Under the pieces are notes generated by a model. It did not search any database. It was not told the origin of the DNA and saw nothing but the letters and a program-made list of their open reading frames with translations. From positions 1 through 64,000 of the forward strand of contig JAOVVO010000467.1 of the NCBI GenBank assembly GCA_028564675.1: DNA of 64,000 nt, read 5' to 3'. The DNA is from Onchocerca lupi. Its lineage: Eukaryota > Nematoda > Chromadorea > Rhabditida > Onchocercidae. Shown here piece after piece: positions 37,975 through 50,360 of this stretch (the stretch's first letter is position 1; each line of letters starts with the position of its first letter). The translations under genes and the position numbers were made by a program.

Positions 37975-38411
37975 CAAATATTTCCCTCATCTTAAAAATT
38001 AAGCAAAGCTATGCAAATTTTGCTACAATATAGTAAATTCGGAATTTTATCAAATATTAATTTTAGATGTTGGCTGCATAGAAATCTGCCTATTTTGGCA
38101 CACTCATTCATTATAAGTAATATGTTATGAAGGATAATTTAAACAACGCGAATTTTGTTAACGAATTATTTGTAGCGTATAAGTAACGGAAATTACATCC
38201 TGATTATGGATAATTATTAATTACAATTCGTTGCATTTATTCGAAAAAACAGAAAATAGAAAGACAAACTTGACAAATTTCACTCTAAGAGTTGGAAAAA
38301 ATGAGGGAAACTGATTAGGATATTAAACTGTGAAATAGTTAAAAAAGAAATTTTTGAAGGGAAAGAATAGCTTGGGTCCCTTGTAATCATATATTTCCTT
38401 CTTCTCATCAT

Positions 38412-38864
38412 CTATCGAAATATCTTCAACTTTTGCATCAAGATGTCTTGAATTCTTTTATCAAAAATGTCTTCATCTCTTTTCGAAGCTATAGATGATA
38501 TGATATTATTCCATCCATACCAGTTCAATCCGGAAACAACATCGAAAATGAGATTCATAACATCGGAAATAACATCCATCCTCAAAGACTTTACCATCAC
38601 TACCTTAATTAATTAATTTCCTGACCGAAAATACACATACATACAGACATACATGCATATTCATACACATATGCATACATAGATTTCAATTTCAAGACTG
38701 AAGAAGTATTTTGCAGCGTCACAGTCTAGGTAAATGAAAAATGTGATGCTGGAATTAATGATGTGTGTTATGGTGGAGACTTCAGAGTTTAGACGTACGT
38801 AAGAGAAAATACCAGCATACGTGAATATCTCCGTGAGAAAGCCGATAGTAAAGCCAAATTTCAT
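38412..38864 (-). CDS. Unidentified small protein (low confidence)
   Basis: Two exons, 38864-38679 and 38603-38412, join in phase 0 across a 75-nt intron (GTATGC donor, TTAAG acceptor) to give about 125 aa. The N-terminus MKFGFTIGFLTEIFTYAG is hydrophobic and could be a signal peptide. A second hydrophobic stretch (SSITFFIYLDC) and an acidic/basic C-terminus (KRDEDIFDKRIQDIL) follow. I recognise no family. Support is limited to two adjacent in-phase frames with splice sites; it could be chance. It ends about 470 nt before the COQ6 start codon on the same strand. Confidence 0.3.
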
Positions 38865-38955
38865 TAAATGCTAAGTCTCTCAGGTCAGACTTCAAATATA
38901 AGTATAATGAAAATGCTCGATCACATATGTATATATATATATACCTTTTCACATT

Positions 38956-39085
38956 AATTCCTTATCATTTTCTATTATAAAGAATTTCACGTGCTAAACA
39001 TCCACGGATGCACTGTCGCAATTCGACTCGCATTAATGGATCTATGGTGCATGAATTTCCTAAAAATAGAAAATGATAAGGAATT
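38956..39085. repeat. 21-bp perfect inverted repeat
   Basis: Arms 38956-38976 and 39065-39085 are exact reverse complements (core CCTTATCATTTTCTATT), separated by 88 nt. The interval holds nearly all of the second exon of the small minus-strand gene. One arm covers its stop codon and the other its acceptor region. Confidence 0.85.
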
Positions 39086-39848
39086 GATGTGATAAGAAGC
39101 ATATGTGTTATTTTATTTTTATCATTCAATATTCGGTATGGTTAAAGAAGTTCATTTTCTTTTAATCGAATTGAAATTTAGAAATTTTGTTCGAAATTTT
39201 GATTATTCTTTGTGTGCTAAAATGATAAGATAATCAAATCCTTTCGTCATACTACCACAACTTCGGTATTTCATAATTTTTAATTCAAATTTTATCAAAT
39301 TTCAATGAACAAGATGCAATATATATAAAAGAACATGTCACCGCTATGTCCTTTTTTTTCCACAGCATTGCGGATTTCAAAATTTTGAATTATCAAAAAT
39401 GATTACTTCCTAAAGAATGCTTCATTAAAAATAATTATAACTGGAGCTATTATAAATTTCATCAATTCTCAAATAAATAGGATTGTTGTGAAAAAATCTT
39501 TCGTCGGGTATGTAATACCGTGTTAAAGTTAGCAGTAGCATAATGTAATGTTTGAATAAATTAATTGTAATTAAAGAAATTAATGATTGGCATTTAAAAG
39601 TTAAGCAGCAAAATTAATTGATAGTTAAATTCCAAAATTATATTCATAGTCATTTTCATTAATACTAAATAATTCTTATAGTTTTTATGTGTTTTTTCAT
39701 CGAATTTCAAAAAATAATGAATAATACAAATTAAGCTCTAAATTTTTTTCTAAATTCGGAACAAATTTTTGAACATTTTGAAAAGAAATTTACCATGTTT
39801 GTTAAATAAGTAAACAAATGCCAGAAAATTTGTGCAGTGAATCATCAT
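38965..39848 (-). CDS. Candidate short secreted peptide (low confidence)
   Basis: Two exons, 39848-39794 and 39059-38965, join in phase 1 (donor GTAAAT, acceptor TTTTTAG) to give a 49-residue product ending in TGA. The first exon, MMIHCTNFLAFVYLFNKHG, could be a weak signal sequence. The second has three cysteines (NSCTIDPLMRVELRQCIRGC) and a basic tail. No family is recognised. The matching phase and good splice sites support it, but its short length makes chance plausible. The second exon is framed by a perfect inverted repeat. It ends about 100 nt before the next same-strand candidate gene. Confidence 0.3.
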
Positions 39849-42445
39849 ATTTATCAACAGCAATCATTACAACTGTTGAAGAAAAAAAAGTTAAAAAAAA
39901 TTGATGTCAAGATGATGATGTCAATGATGATGATGAAAATTTCATCTCTTCCTCCTTGAAGATGTCAAGGAGGAAGAGATGAAATTTTTAATAAGATTTA
40001 TTGTCAATCTGAAATGAAGTTTAATTATATTAATTTAAGTAAAAATAATTTGTTAGATCATTTATTTATCCACTCGTAATTATCAAGCAATTATTAAAAG
40101 AAAGAGGATTTTTTTTTAAATGAATATTTAAACTGAATATTTTATAAAACTAAGGATATTATAATTAAGGAAGATTAATGAAAAAAGAAAAAATAAGAGA
40201 CTATATTAATACTGTAGGTGAAGAAAAGAAAGAAAATGCGATTTTTATATTTTTCAATAATAATAAAAAAATAGTGGAAAGCAAAATTTGTTTTTTAAAA
40301 TATTTGAGTATTCATTTAAAAAATTTTTCGATTGTTAGTTTAATTGAAAAATTTTTTAAAATTTTGAAAATTTCAGCCAACATATTTGAAAAATTAGTGA
40401 AATGAAAGCAATAAAAAAGGAAATTTTTGTTTCAAAAAATGGACGAAAAAAGAAAAAAGAAGATAATAGAATAAAGTTAAAAATTCGTGGAAGGTATATA
40501 AATTTATTAAAGAAATATTTGATGGTAATGAATATTCATACGACTTAAAATATAAATTACTTCAATCATTTAAAATGTAAATTTTGAAAGATTTTTTTGC
40601 TACCAGAAAAAAGATAATGATCTAACAATACTGTTTATATGTTAGCATAAATTTGTGATAACTTAGAAAATAAAAATACGGTGACATTTTGATTAAATAA
40701 CTTAAATCCAATGATAGTTCCATCCACTAATTAAGATAAATTACGTCAAATTAATGAGCTTTTTTCCAGAACACCACTTATCTGTTTGTTATATATTAGT
40801 ATCGGATGCGGTTCTTAAAAATTAAAACTTAATTTTGAAATTCAATTTGGAAGAAAAAATTTGAACTTTACTTGTACAATGAGTTTGTATATTCCTGCGA
40901 GTGTGCGAGATATCATTTTTATTATACAAATGTATCGGTTGATAACAAAATTAGCCTGTTAATAAATTAATTTTAAGTTTCAAATTTAAGTTTCAACTTT
41001 CATAAATTTTTAGCCATTCAATGCAATTCGTTTAATGTAAATGCATAAAGAAAATACTTGGTGATTTTTATTAAAAAGCTCATTTAATTTAATTTGATAG
41101 TTTTAATCAATTTTTGCGCCCAATAATGGACCAATATTTAAGATAACGATAATAAGTAATGATATGGATAAGATAAAATTGGCTTAAAATTAGCTTCAGG
41201 AAACGATTAGCTTCATTTGAATTTGTTTAATAAACTTATTTTAATCCAGCAAAAGTTGCTATCTTGTAAAAATATTCGCTGTAATATTGATTTCCGTTTT
41301 TATGTAATCAATAACAAGTCAAAAAATTCCAACAATTTTAAAATTATTCAGCTCTATTCGGTTTTATAGCATAATTGTCAATTCAAACTTTTTTCAACTT
41401 CGCTACAAGTTTTATCCATCTTTAAGTTTGCTAATCGTGACAGTTTTTTCTTTCGCTGATATTTAAACATTTGAATAAACTATTGTCCAAACGACCGCTA
41501 CTTCAAACAGTATTTAAATTAAACAAACGAAACCGCGAAAGCATTATTTCCATATTATATAATTTAGTTTGTCTCGATTCTTTTGTTAAAAATATAATTT
41601 TAAAGTTTTATTTAAATTAAAATTATTTTATATGAATGATAATATAAAAATATCAACAGTTAGTAAGGATAATTTTTGCTAAAACGTTCCGCTATTTTTT
41701 TAGTTTATTAATACATACCTAACTAAATTTGATTAAAATTAAACTATTTTTATTTTATTAATGTGATTGATTTAATTCATTCCGAATAGCAGAAATTACG
41801 CTTGTTAAACGCAATTTTATCCTATAATATATCTAACAAAATTTATTATTTCGTGTTTGAGTTTTTTTTTTCTGTTTTAATTAACTGAGATAAATTTTTT
41901 GGCCTGATATTTTTTAAGCTGCATACAATTGCTTTTGCTTTTGCTTCACTAATTTTGTCCAGCATATATTTTTAATCAATTAAACTTTAACATATGATGA
42001 TAATAAAATGTTCACCTGATGATTTCTTATTTCCTTTTTTAACGGTAAATAAAAGTCTCCTTTTGATTTATCTTCTTACTAATGAATTAATTTAATGTTA
42101 TATAATGAGCTATTAATGCATTCAGCATAAATCAAAATGATTAAAAATGGAATAATTGATTATAAAATTTTGAGAAATTTTCACAAAATTACAACAATCC
42201 TGTAGGAAATATAAGATTTTTTCTGCAAAAGTTTTAGTATTGATAATTTTGGCAAGTATATTTTTAAGTATTTCATGTACACTTTAAATCTAAACAATAG
42301 ATGTTTCGACTCAATCATAAATTAATCTTCATGCTTTGCTTAAAAAAAGATAATCGATAAATCCAATTTAAATTATATATTTAAAGAAAGCAATAAAATT
42401 TCGACATGACATTTTCTTCGAAAATCTATGGAATTTTAGGATATA
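39849..42445. other. AT-rich intergenic region with a hairpin
   Basis: Very AT-rich DNA. The only distinct structure is the 24-bp perfect inverted repeat at 39936-39988, which is preceded by GATGAT repeats. The Lys/Asn/Phe-rich open frame at 40178-40405 reflects base composition and is not supported as a gene. Confidence 0.6.
39936..39988. repeat. 24-bp perfect hairpin
   Basis: Arms 39936-39959 and 39965-39988 are exact reverse complements with a 5-nt AGATG loop. The stem contains TCTCTTCCTCCTTGA on one arm and is notably less AT-rich than the flanks. The loop is too small for a typical miRNA precursor with this stem, so a recent inverted duplication or DNA-level hairpin is more likely. Confidence 0.9.
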
Positions 42446-44945
42446 ATGTTGAAGCTACCGGTAACGATGAACTTGTTGATTAACTTACTGTGTTTATTGC
42501 TTTGGATATTTCAATCAGCTGAAGGTTATCATATTAACTTTATTTAAGTTAAAAAAGAAATCCATCTCGACGAGATTTTATTTTTTACTTATTTTATTTT
42601 GCAACTATTAAAATACGAATTAATTATAGGTCAATTTATTCAAGATAACGAACAACCATCCGAACGAGTAATTGATGTTAACGAATCGTATTCAAATTTA
42701 AATTTAATAGAAGTCAAAACTTTGGATGTTGAGAAATTGAATAAGCTCATTTCGTTTATCGATAAAACATGGATTTTACCATATCCTGGTACTTATGAAG
42801 CTGTTGGCTCTAATTTTAAGGTTAATTTTTATGATGAAAAATTCCAAAATTACATTAAATCTTCGATTCTTTTTTTAATTTGTTATCAAAAAAAAAGAAA
42901 AAAAGAACTTGTATTGATTTTATTTTAGTATAAACAAACATGTGAAAATATTTATCGAAATCATAAAGATATTTGTCAACAAATTGGTTTTGGTACAATG
43001 TGTTTTAATTATTGCTATGAACAAGGTATTAATTCTTCCATTTCTTTTTTTGGATCAATGATTTAAATTACAAAATATTTTGCCCAATTTTGATGAAATC
43101 AATAAAAAAACAAAATAAAATAAAATAACTGAAAAAACTAAATAAATTCAATATATGAAAGGACTAATATCGTCCATTGATAATTTCTTAATATTTAAAA
43201 TTCAAGGCCGGTTTGTTTTTTATATATAGTATGACATACGTGAATTATTTTGAAAATTGAATTGGATTACTCCATTCTGAATTAAATTTTATTGCATTTC
43301 AAATTAAACACTAAATGACGAAAATGTATTTCCTCTAACAAATCAATTTTTGCTTGTTATTGATGCTAACAAGAATCAAAAATTCTGCAATAAACAAATT
43401 AATTTAAGAATATTTCTCTATCATTAAGTACTATGATTTCTCAGGTGAAACATTAGAATTCCAATGTCAAGATATATCTGATCCAGCATACTGTAGAAAT
43501 AATTCAGCATTTGATTTAATCCTTACGAAGTATCAAAATGATGCCTACAAAGCTAAAAGCTATATCCGTCAGGTTCATCATTTTCAACAATAAAGATAAA
43601 AAAGAAATCTTTGAACTTGTAAATTTTCATGAACAAGATGCATTCTATTAACATCATTTAATAGTTGATTTGATACTTTGCAATGAAGTAAATATTTAAA
43701 ACTTCATTAATTTCATTATAGTTTCTTTTTTAAATGATACTTAATATCATTGAAAACTATGAATTAAGCAAAGAAATGATGCATTAAAAACCAGTTTAAT
43801 TTTTGAATTACTTTGAATGTTTGAAATTTTAGCGAATGTATTTTTCAATTCTTAAAAGTTTATAATGCATCAATTTTTTTTTCTTTCTTTTTCTTATAGA
43901 TGATTTCAAGATGCTATGCAACAGCAATATGTGATTCACAATATGGAATTCTGAATACAACAATTATTGATGGAAGTAATGAAAATAGGGGAAGTGACAA
44001 CGTAGCAACAAATTTAAGTTTAATTATGGATAATATTGTATGAATTGATTCTGAGATATGGCAACCAAACCTCTAAGAAAAAAAAAAAAGTCTCATAATT
44101 TTGATGAAAATAAAGCAGCAAACTCGATTTTTTTTTTTTTTTTTTTTATGCATAATCTTTTATGTTTTTACAAATATCAATAAGCAAGTAAAGCTCACAG
44201 ATAAGTTTATCGAACAATTTTTAGTTATTTTAGAAAAGCCAATTTAGGTGCAATAAATTTCGGTTCGCTAGATATTTTACATTTTAGCATAATTAATGAA
44301 AGAGAAATAATTGAAGACATCAATAGTGGAAGTAAAAATGAAATTAATAATTAATACAATTTAATTCTAATTCATCAAAATGAATTACAATTCAAAAAAG
44401 ATGAAAATTTTAGAATCAGGAAATTTCGCAAATTACCCAACAACGACAATCAGAGATAAAACCAACAAGGCCAATACCAATATGGCAACTGCTCCTACTC
44501 CGACATAAAATGATCACAACAGCCAAATCATTCCCGATCGTGAAAACAACGGAAAATAGTAGATTGGCTGAAGTCTCAAGTAAAGAGAGTTTAGAAAAGT
44601 AAGAGAAAATTCTTGGACTTTTACAATATAGAAATGTTTTTATTATTTCAGAGCTACATGTTAACCATTTTACTTTTAATATTGTAAGATTTCGAGAAAC
44701 TTTTTTTTTCGGTTTTCAGCTTCGGAAATATGGAAATAATTAGAGAAAACAATTCCAAGGAGATAAGTATCGAGAGCAATCCGGAATACAAACAAGAAGT
44801 AGCTACAGAAGAAATAACAACATCAACGAAGCAAACTATCACAAAAAAGAATCAAAATGAAACGCAACTAAAGAAACAATTATGGTGGTTGTGTAAAACG
44901 TTAAGACAAATGAACAAAAATGTAGATTACTTGACACAACAGTGA
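42446..44945 (+). CDS. Secreted cysteine-rich protein, function unknown
   Basis: Seven in-phase exons: 42446-42524, 42630-42820, 42929-43025, 43445-43572, 43900-44037, 44414-44598, 44720-44945 (347 aa). Residues 1-27 form a clear signal peptide (LLINLLCLLLWIFQSAEG). The domain after it contains a WILPYPGTYEAVGSNF segment, and exons 3-5 carry eight cysteines in pairs (YKQTCENIYRNHKDIC, MCFNYC, FQCQDISDPAYCRN, SRCYATAIC), suggesting disulfides. The C-terminal third (exons 6-7) is Gln/Lys/Glu/Thr-rich, low in hydrophobics and probably disordered. There is no transmembrane segment after the signal. If the exon-5 donor is not used, translation stops at 44043, giving a shorter secreted form with all eight cysteines. 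I do not recognise the family; it may be nematode-specific. Confidence 0.75.
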
Positions 44946-45724
44946 TGAGACTGGCTAAAAATCTCATTCTTTTTGCTAATAAAATGATGCAATATTATAT
45001 ATTTAAATTATGCTTAAAATAAATATAAATTGATAAAAACATTGAAAACACAGATGTAAATGTAAAAATGATGAAAGTTTTTTTTACGAGAAATCAAAAG
45101 CGATTGAGGAAGAAGAACTATTACTAACAAATACGAATTACTTCTGCCTGTTTCATTATGAAAGTATTAAGAATGTTAAACAGAAAACTTATCTATTCTG
45201 AAAAGTTTAGTAAATAGGAAATAGTCCTTTTTCACAGCAGATCATTGCTCTGGACATTTCATGTCCATTATTATTCAAATCTATTCAAATTCTTAATAAT
45301 ATCATCATCCAAATGTAAGCTGAGTAGTTTTACAAAAACTGAAATTTTTTAAATACAAGAGACTGAAATTCTTCAACGTAACAGTTTCTTCATGCCGGAA
45401 AATTTACATCACCATTTTCTCTTCAATATCTTTTTGAACCTAAAAAATCTTTAGAGTTCCAAAGACGAAAAAACCATAACTTCAATAGTGTTTGGTCTGT
45501 TTTTTATATTTTCAAACGTAGAAAGTTAAAACAAATCTTCAACCTTTCACAGTTGCCATTATTTCATAAGTCAGCGATTAGAGCTCCAAGTAACCCGAAA
45601 ACTGAGAAATAATGAAGATAAACCTCTATTAGTGTTTCATCTAAAACATCGATCTATCTTTCTACCTTCACAATTTGATCATGAATGATACGGGAAAAAA
45701 TTCTCCAAATCATAAATAAATTTC
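44946..45724. other. Convergent intergenic region
   Basis: The plus-strand secreted-protein gene and minus-strand MED29 converge here. An AATAAA near 45017 could serve the former. No further gene is seen. Confidence 0.5.
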
Positions 45725-48574
45725 CTAAAAACTAACGATTTTCGCAGCATTCATTCGTTCCATTGTAGCATTAAGATTCTTCAAAGTACGAGTAATTGCA
45801 TTCCGAACTCTTGATGTTGATTCAACGTAACCTTGAGCATATTGTGAATAATTCACATTCGCCATTTCACCAACTATTTTCAGTTCACCAGCAAACATTT
45901 TATCAAATTTGACGCTCTGCTTTTGGGCTTCTTGTACAACCATCTGTGAAGATTATTCAGAATAAATTAATTTTAACATAGTTGCAATTTCGAAATGTCG
46001 ATCGAGCATTAGCATCTTACTTGGGATAGAGGATAAAGTTGCATGGTTTGACTAAGAGTTTCTAAAATATATCATCAGTTTTTCCCATTCTTTTCCATTT
46101 CTTTTAAATTCTCTACCTGTATTACTTTTCTTTTTCTCTAATTCGTAAAATTTCAATCGATTGCTCACCTGTCGTCAATAATCAATGTCAGTTAATGAAT
46201 AATAAATAAACTGTTAATAAAACTTACAATATCATTCTCAATTTGATCGCAGGTTCCGAGAAAATAATCAAATGAATTGATGTATGCTTCGCTCGGACTT
46301 AAAATTTTTTTTTCCAAATTTTCTACCGATTTCGGTTCATCTAATGATTTCACTGAACTTGGATTTGCTGAGAGTGGATTCACAGATTGTGGATTCACTG
46401 ACTGCGGATTGACAGACTGCGGATTAACAGACATTGGATTATGCAATGCAGCATTGGATCCATCCTGTTGTTGCCGTAAAGTCGAAGGCCGTATCACTTC
46501 AGCAGCTGTTTTACTCCAGTCCTTTAAAAAATTTAAAATCAAATTCAAAAAATCAATAAGAAAAACGCTGTTTTTCGGAAAAAAATCATGAAGTAAAAGA
46601 GCAAATTAGCAGAAATGCTCGCATTAATCAGTCAGAGAAGAGTTAGAGAGAAATTACTCGGCATAAACTTAGCAAGAATATTTTGGAACGGTCTCAAAGA
46701 TGACAAATCAAAAATTATTTCCCATAATTTAATTGTAATACTATTGCCTTACTTGCAGTGAATACCGGAGATCCCGCAATAAGAGATTTCTGGCTAACGA
46801 TACCGGATCTGGTGGTACTATAGTAGGTGAAGATATATTATCTTGAGTCGTTGTGGATTGTACGGATGATGGCGCTTGCTGCGGAGTAGCAGGTGTAGAA
46901 AGTTGTTGAGATGATGGATTTAAAGTTGAGATTGCATTTAACGGTGTTTGAGGGTTATTTGACGGCGGTCCGCTGGTTGAAGATGGTCTACCTGGTGTTC
47001 CTTGTTGCTGTAAAAACGAGAACTATCGATACCAACATCAAAAGTTTGAAATTTTTTAAAAAATATTTTTTGCGTGATCTTTTTCGCACCATTTCAAAAA
47101 AATGAAAACAATTCCAAAAAAAACTTGCAGAAATTCCTTGTGGGCCGGGTCCAACAGCTGGACTTCGAGCTTGTCCATTCACAAAATTTGAATGTGACAT
47201 TCCCTGCTGCTGAAAATCTTTGAAAGAATTTTTGTAAACAAGATTATAAAAAATTCACTTGACTGAAAAAAAAAACTGTTTTTGAGGATTACTATAGTCT
47301 TATGATCACGTTAAATCTATAATAAAGAAAGTAAGATTTCCGCGCAATATAAAAAAAAAAAAAAAAAAAAAAAACTGGATCGATAAAACTATCTCATCAA
47401 CAACTCAGCACAGAGAATTCGAATAAAAACCGATCGACGTTTCCGAAATTGTTACTTATTCCATAAGAATCATTTGGAATTAAAAAACTATTCATTCATA
47501 TTAATTTGGTCATCTTTATTTTAAACTTCAAGCATAAATTCTTGTTTTAACTAAATACTAAGTTAAAAAAAAAGCTTTAATTAAATATGAATTCCACCTG
47601 AATATACGCTTGTTGTGGTGTCATTTGAACCTGCTGCATTTGTTGATGTTGCACGTTCATATGGCCTGGTTGATTGAGGCTTTGTACGACACCCATATGT
47701 GTATTCATCATTTGTTGGCCCATATGAGTTTGTGATGGCATCATCTGTGGTGGTGGTTGACCGGTATTGATCATGCCTTGCGGATAACCGGCCTGTGAAA
47801 CCATTACACCCTGAGGCTAGAATTTGAAAAAAAAAAAATTTTCTTCTTAATAAAACTGAAACTAGGAAATGAGAGTAAATTTGATTTAAAGCAGCTAATT
47901 GTATATCATCAAAAGTAACTAATTACATACATTTGTGAAAACGATATAGAATTAGCTTCTCAAGCGCTAATTATTGACATTACCTATAAGTGAATATCAT
48001 TATCCGGAAACTTCCAAAATTGCTATAATACTAAAACGATTTCTTTATTTGCATCATACAGTAGCAAAATCTTATTCGTTCCTCCTTCCCGACTTCCATT
48101 CTGTTTTTTTCCCTAAATCTCTTTGATGTTTCACAAAATAAAAACAAAAAAAGAAGACAAATTCTCTTAAAATGAGCAATTTGAGAAGAAAAAATTCCTT
48201 TCTTTGAAAAAATCAGAAAAGGAAAAGATTCCTTTCTTTAGAAGTTCAGAAGCTTCCTTTTATTAAAAAAATTTTCTTCAGGTTTCAATGATCAAAAATT
48301 AATTTTAATTTCGAAATATGGAATTGTTATATTTTATTTGTATAAATGAAAATAAAAAAAAAAAATCTAGAGAATAATAGATGGAAGGAGATAATATCCA
48401 TTCGTCGATCAATCGTCCATCGATCAATGAAATATAATAAGCAAATGAAAATTAGTAAATAAAGCAAACCGTATTTATCATCTGTTGCGAAGTAATGACC
48501 ATTCCAGGATGTGACATCATCGCATTCAACTGTCCAGCACTTACCGATCGTGGAATTGATTGATGACCATACAT
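45725..48574 (-). CDS. mdt-29: Mediator complex subunit 29 (MED29)
   Basis: MED29 is a Mediator tail/middle subunit linking activators to RNA polymerase II. Eight exons: 48574-48470, 47816-47598, 47209-47129, 47007-46753, 46521-46228, 46168-46117, 46061-46021, 45943-45725 (421 aa; human about 200, the extra length being low-complexity). The first half is Gln/Met/Pro-rich (QPPPQMMPSQ, QQMQQVQMTPQQ). The conserved domain starts DPVSLARNLLLRDLRYSLQ (human DPVQRYKMLIPQLKESLQ), then DWSKTAAEVIRP, FDYFLGTCDQIEND and YSQYAQGYVESTSRVRNAI (human YPQYLAVIKAQISCAKDI). Exon 5 also has an NPQSV pentapeptide repeat. Intron 3 appears to begin GCAAGT. Identification rests on motif order, recalled from the family. 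Confidence 0.8.
46361..46440. repeat. 15-bp tandem repeat coding NPxSV
   Basis: Five consecutive 15-nt units starting GGATT (46361, 46376, 46391, 46406, 46421) lie in MED29 exon 5. On the minus strand they encode an Asn-Pro-x-Ser-Val/Ala repeat, inserted in the linker before the conserved core. Confidence 0.85.
47351..47374. repeat. Poly(A) run
   Basis: A run of about 24 A residues in a MED29 intron (poly(T) on the coding strand). No other significance is seen. Confidence 0.8.
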
Positions 48575-49259
48575 TGTCGTTATTCTACCTATACAAGTTG
48601 AAATTTGTCTAAAATAAAATTGATATATGAAGAGAGAAGAATTTTGTTCAAATATGCAAGTTTCATACTTGAAAACTTAATTATCTAACTAATTAGATCC
48701 ATTATTCCTTTCGTTACTTCTAATTTATTGATTCCGCATTTTTAATCTAATTTACGCCAAATTTGGTTGCGTGAAATTTCAACTTATTTACGTATATTAC
48801 CTATATAATCTTTTACTTTATGATATCAACCATTTATATTTCTAAGGAAATAATTACTTCACAATGTAAAGGAAATATCACGCAGTACTAATTACACTAC
48901 TAATTATTCACGTGATAATTTCACTTGATACAATGTTCATGTAATACATTATTCATGATTTATGTAATATTGAATATATATTTCACGTATTATGCTACTA
49001 ACCATTTTCGTATAATATATCAATCATTTCCATATAATATAATACTAGCAACTTTTGTCTAATTATGCATTAATCAATTAATTATGATAAAGTACTAATA
49101 ACGTGTATATAATGCGATACTATCACTTTAGCGCATTTATATTTTAGAAAATTTCGAAATTTTCAAATCAAATTTTTTGCCTAGAGATACTCAAAAATAT
49201 GCAACATTTGCTAAGAAAATTTTTTTAAATACAAGGAATTCAACAAAACAATTAGTAAT

Positions 49260-49680
49260 AACTAATGTTTAGTGTCTAACCAAAACTAACCAACCCAGTG
49301 ATTAATACTTCCATATTCCAACCTAACAGCAACGGTGTCATATTTCAATCTAATAACAACAACAAATTTCTCAACTTTTGTTTTTATAATTCAACTTAAT
49401 AAAAATAATTTAAGGTAAGCAAGCAAATAACAATAATTTGATACTTCAAATTAATAAAACAACTGAGAGTAATAATAATAATTTAATACTCAATTTAAAA
49501 GTATCCAATTAATAATAACTTAATGTTCTATTTAAAAGATAACAACCTAATAATAATAATTTAATACTCAGTTCAAATGCAACCAACTAATAATAATGAC
49601 TTCATGTCTGACCTAAAAATAACCAACCTAATAATAATAACTTTACGTTTGACTCAGACGTGACCGACGTAAGAAAACAA
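49260..49680. repeat. Degenerate TAATAATAA-containing tandem array
   Basis: Units of about 50-60 nt repeat an AACCAACCTAATAATAATAA-like block followed by a TTTAATACTCA or similar block, with many substitutions. At least six units can be followed by eye. There is no open frame. Confidence 0.5.
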
Positions 49681-49854
49681 TATTTATGTAAAAGTCAGCA
49701 ATACCATTTACTGGAGTAATTCCACGGCCCGAGTCACGAAATACATCGGCCTTAATGTGTAATTGTGACGTATGAAGCGAGGTGGCAAGGTAGCTGGATG
49801 GATGGATGGAGATATGTCAACTACTGAATGGAGGTAGTTGACCGGGGATTTGTC

Positions 49855-50360
49855 CACTTTTCGTATTTTCCATTCCATATTTTTATTTATGCTCTTTACT
49901 CCTTCCATTTCTACTTTTTTATTTCCATTTTTCTATTTCCAATTTTGTATTTCTATTCCTTTATTTCTTTTGTTATATTTTCATTTGTTTGTTTTACTTG
50001 CGCTTTTTTACCTATGCTTTTTATTTCCTATTTTTACTTTTATATTTATATTTTTCTGATTAATTTGTTTCATCTGTTCTTTTTATCTTCTGTTTTTGTT
50101 TTTCTATTTCCATTTTCCCATTTTTGTTTTTCTATTTTCACTTGTGTATTTTTTCATTCTCTGTTTTATCTGTACTTTGTTATTTACAGCTTGTGAAACG
50201 GTAGGTGTCTTTTTTATTTTTCTATTTTCATTTTTTAGTCTTTATTTTTTTATTCTCTGTTTTTACATGCCCTTTTCTATTTATACTTTGCGCTTTTTCC
50301 ATTTCCATTTTTTATTTTTCTTTATACTTTCTATTCTGTCAAATTATTCTTCTTTCTTCT
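49855..50360. repeat. Pyrimidine-rich tract
   Basis: About 500 nt of plus-strand sequence built from variants of TTTCCATTTTTCTATTT-like text. It creates long overlapping frames of Phe, Ser, Tyr and Leu that do not look like real membrane proteins and have no splice context. Confidence 0.6.

Noticed and set aside
40178..40405. 75-codon Lys/Asn/Phe-rich frame
   Set aside because: Residue content mirrors A/T content; there is no partner exon or motif.
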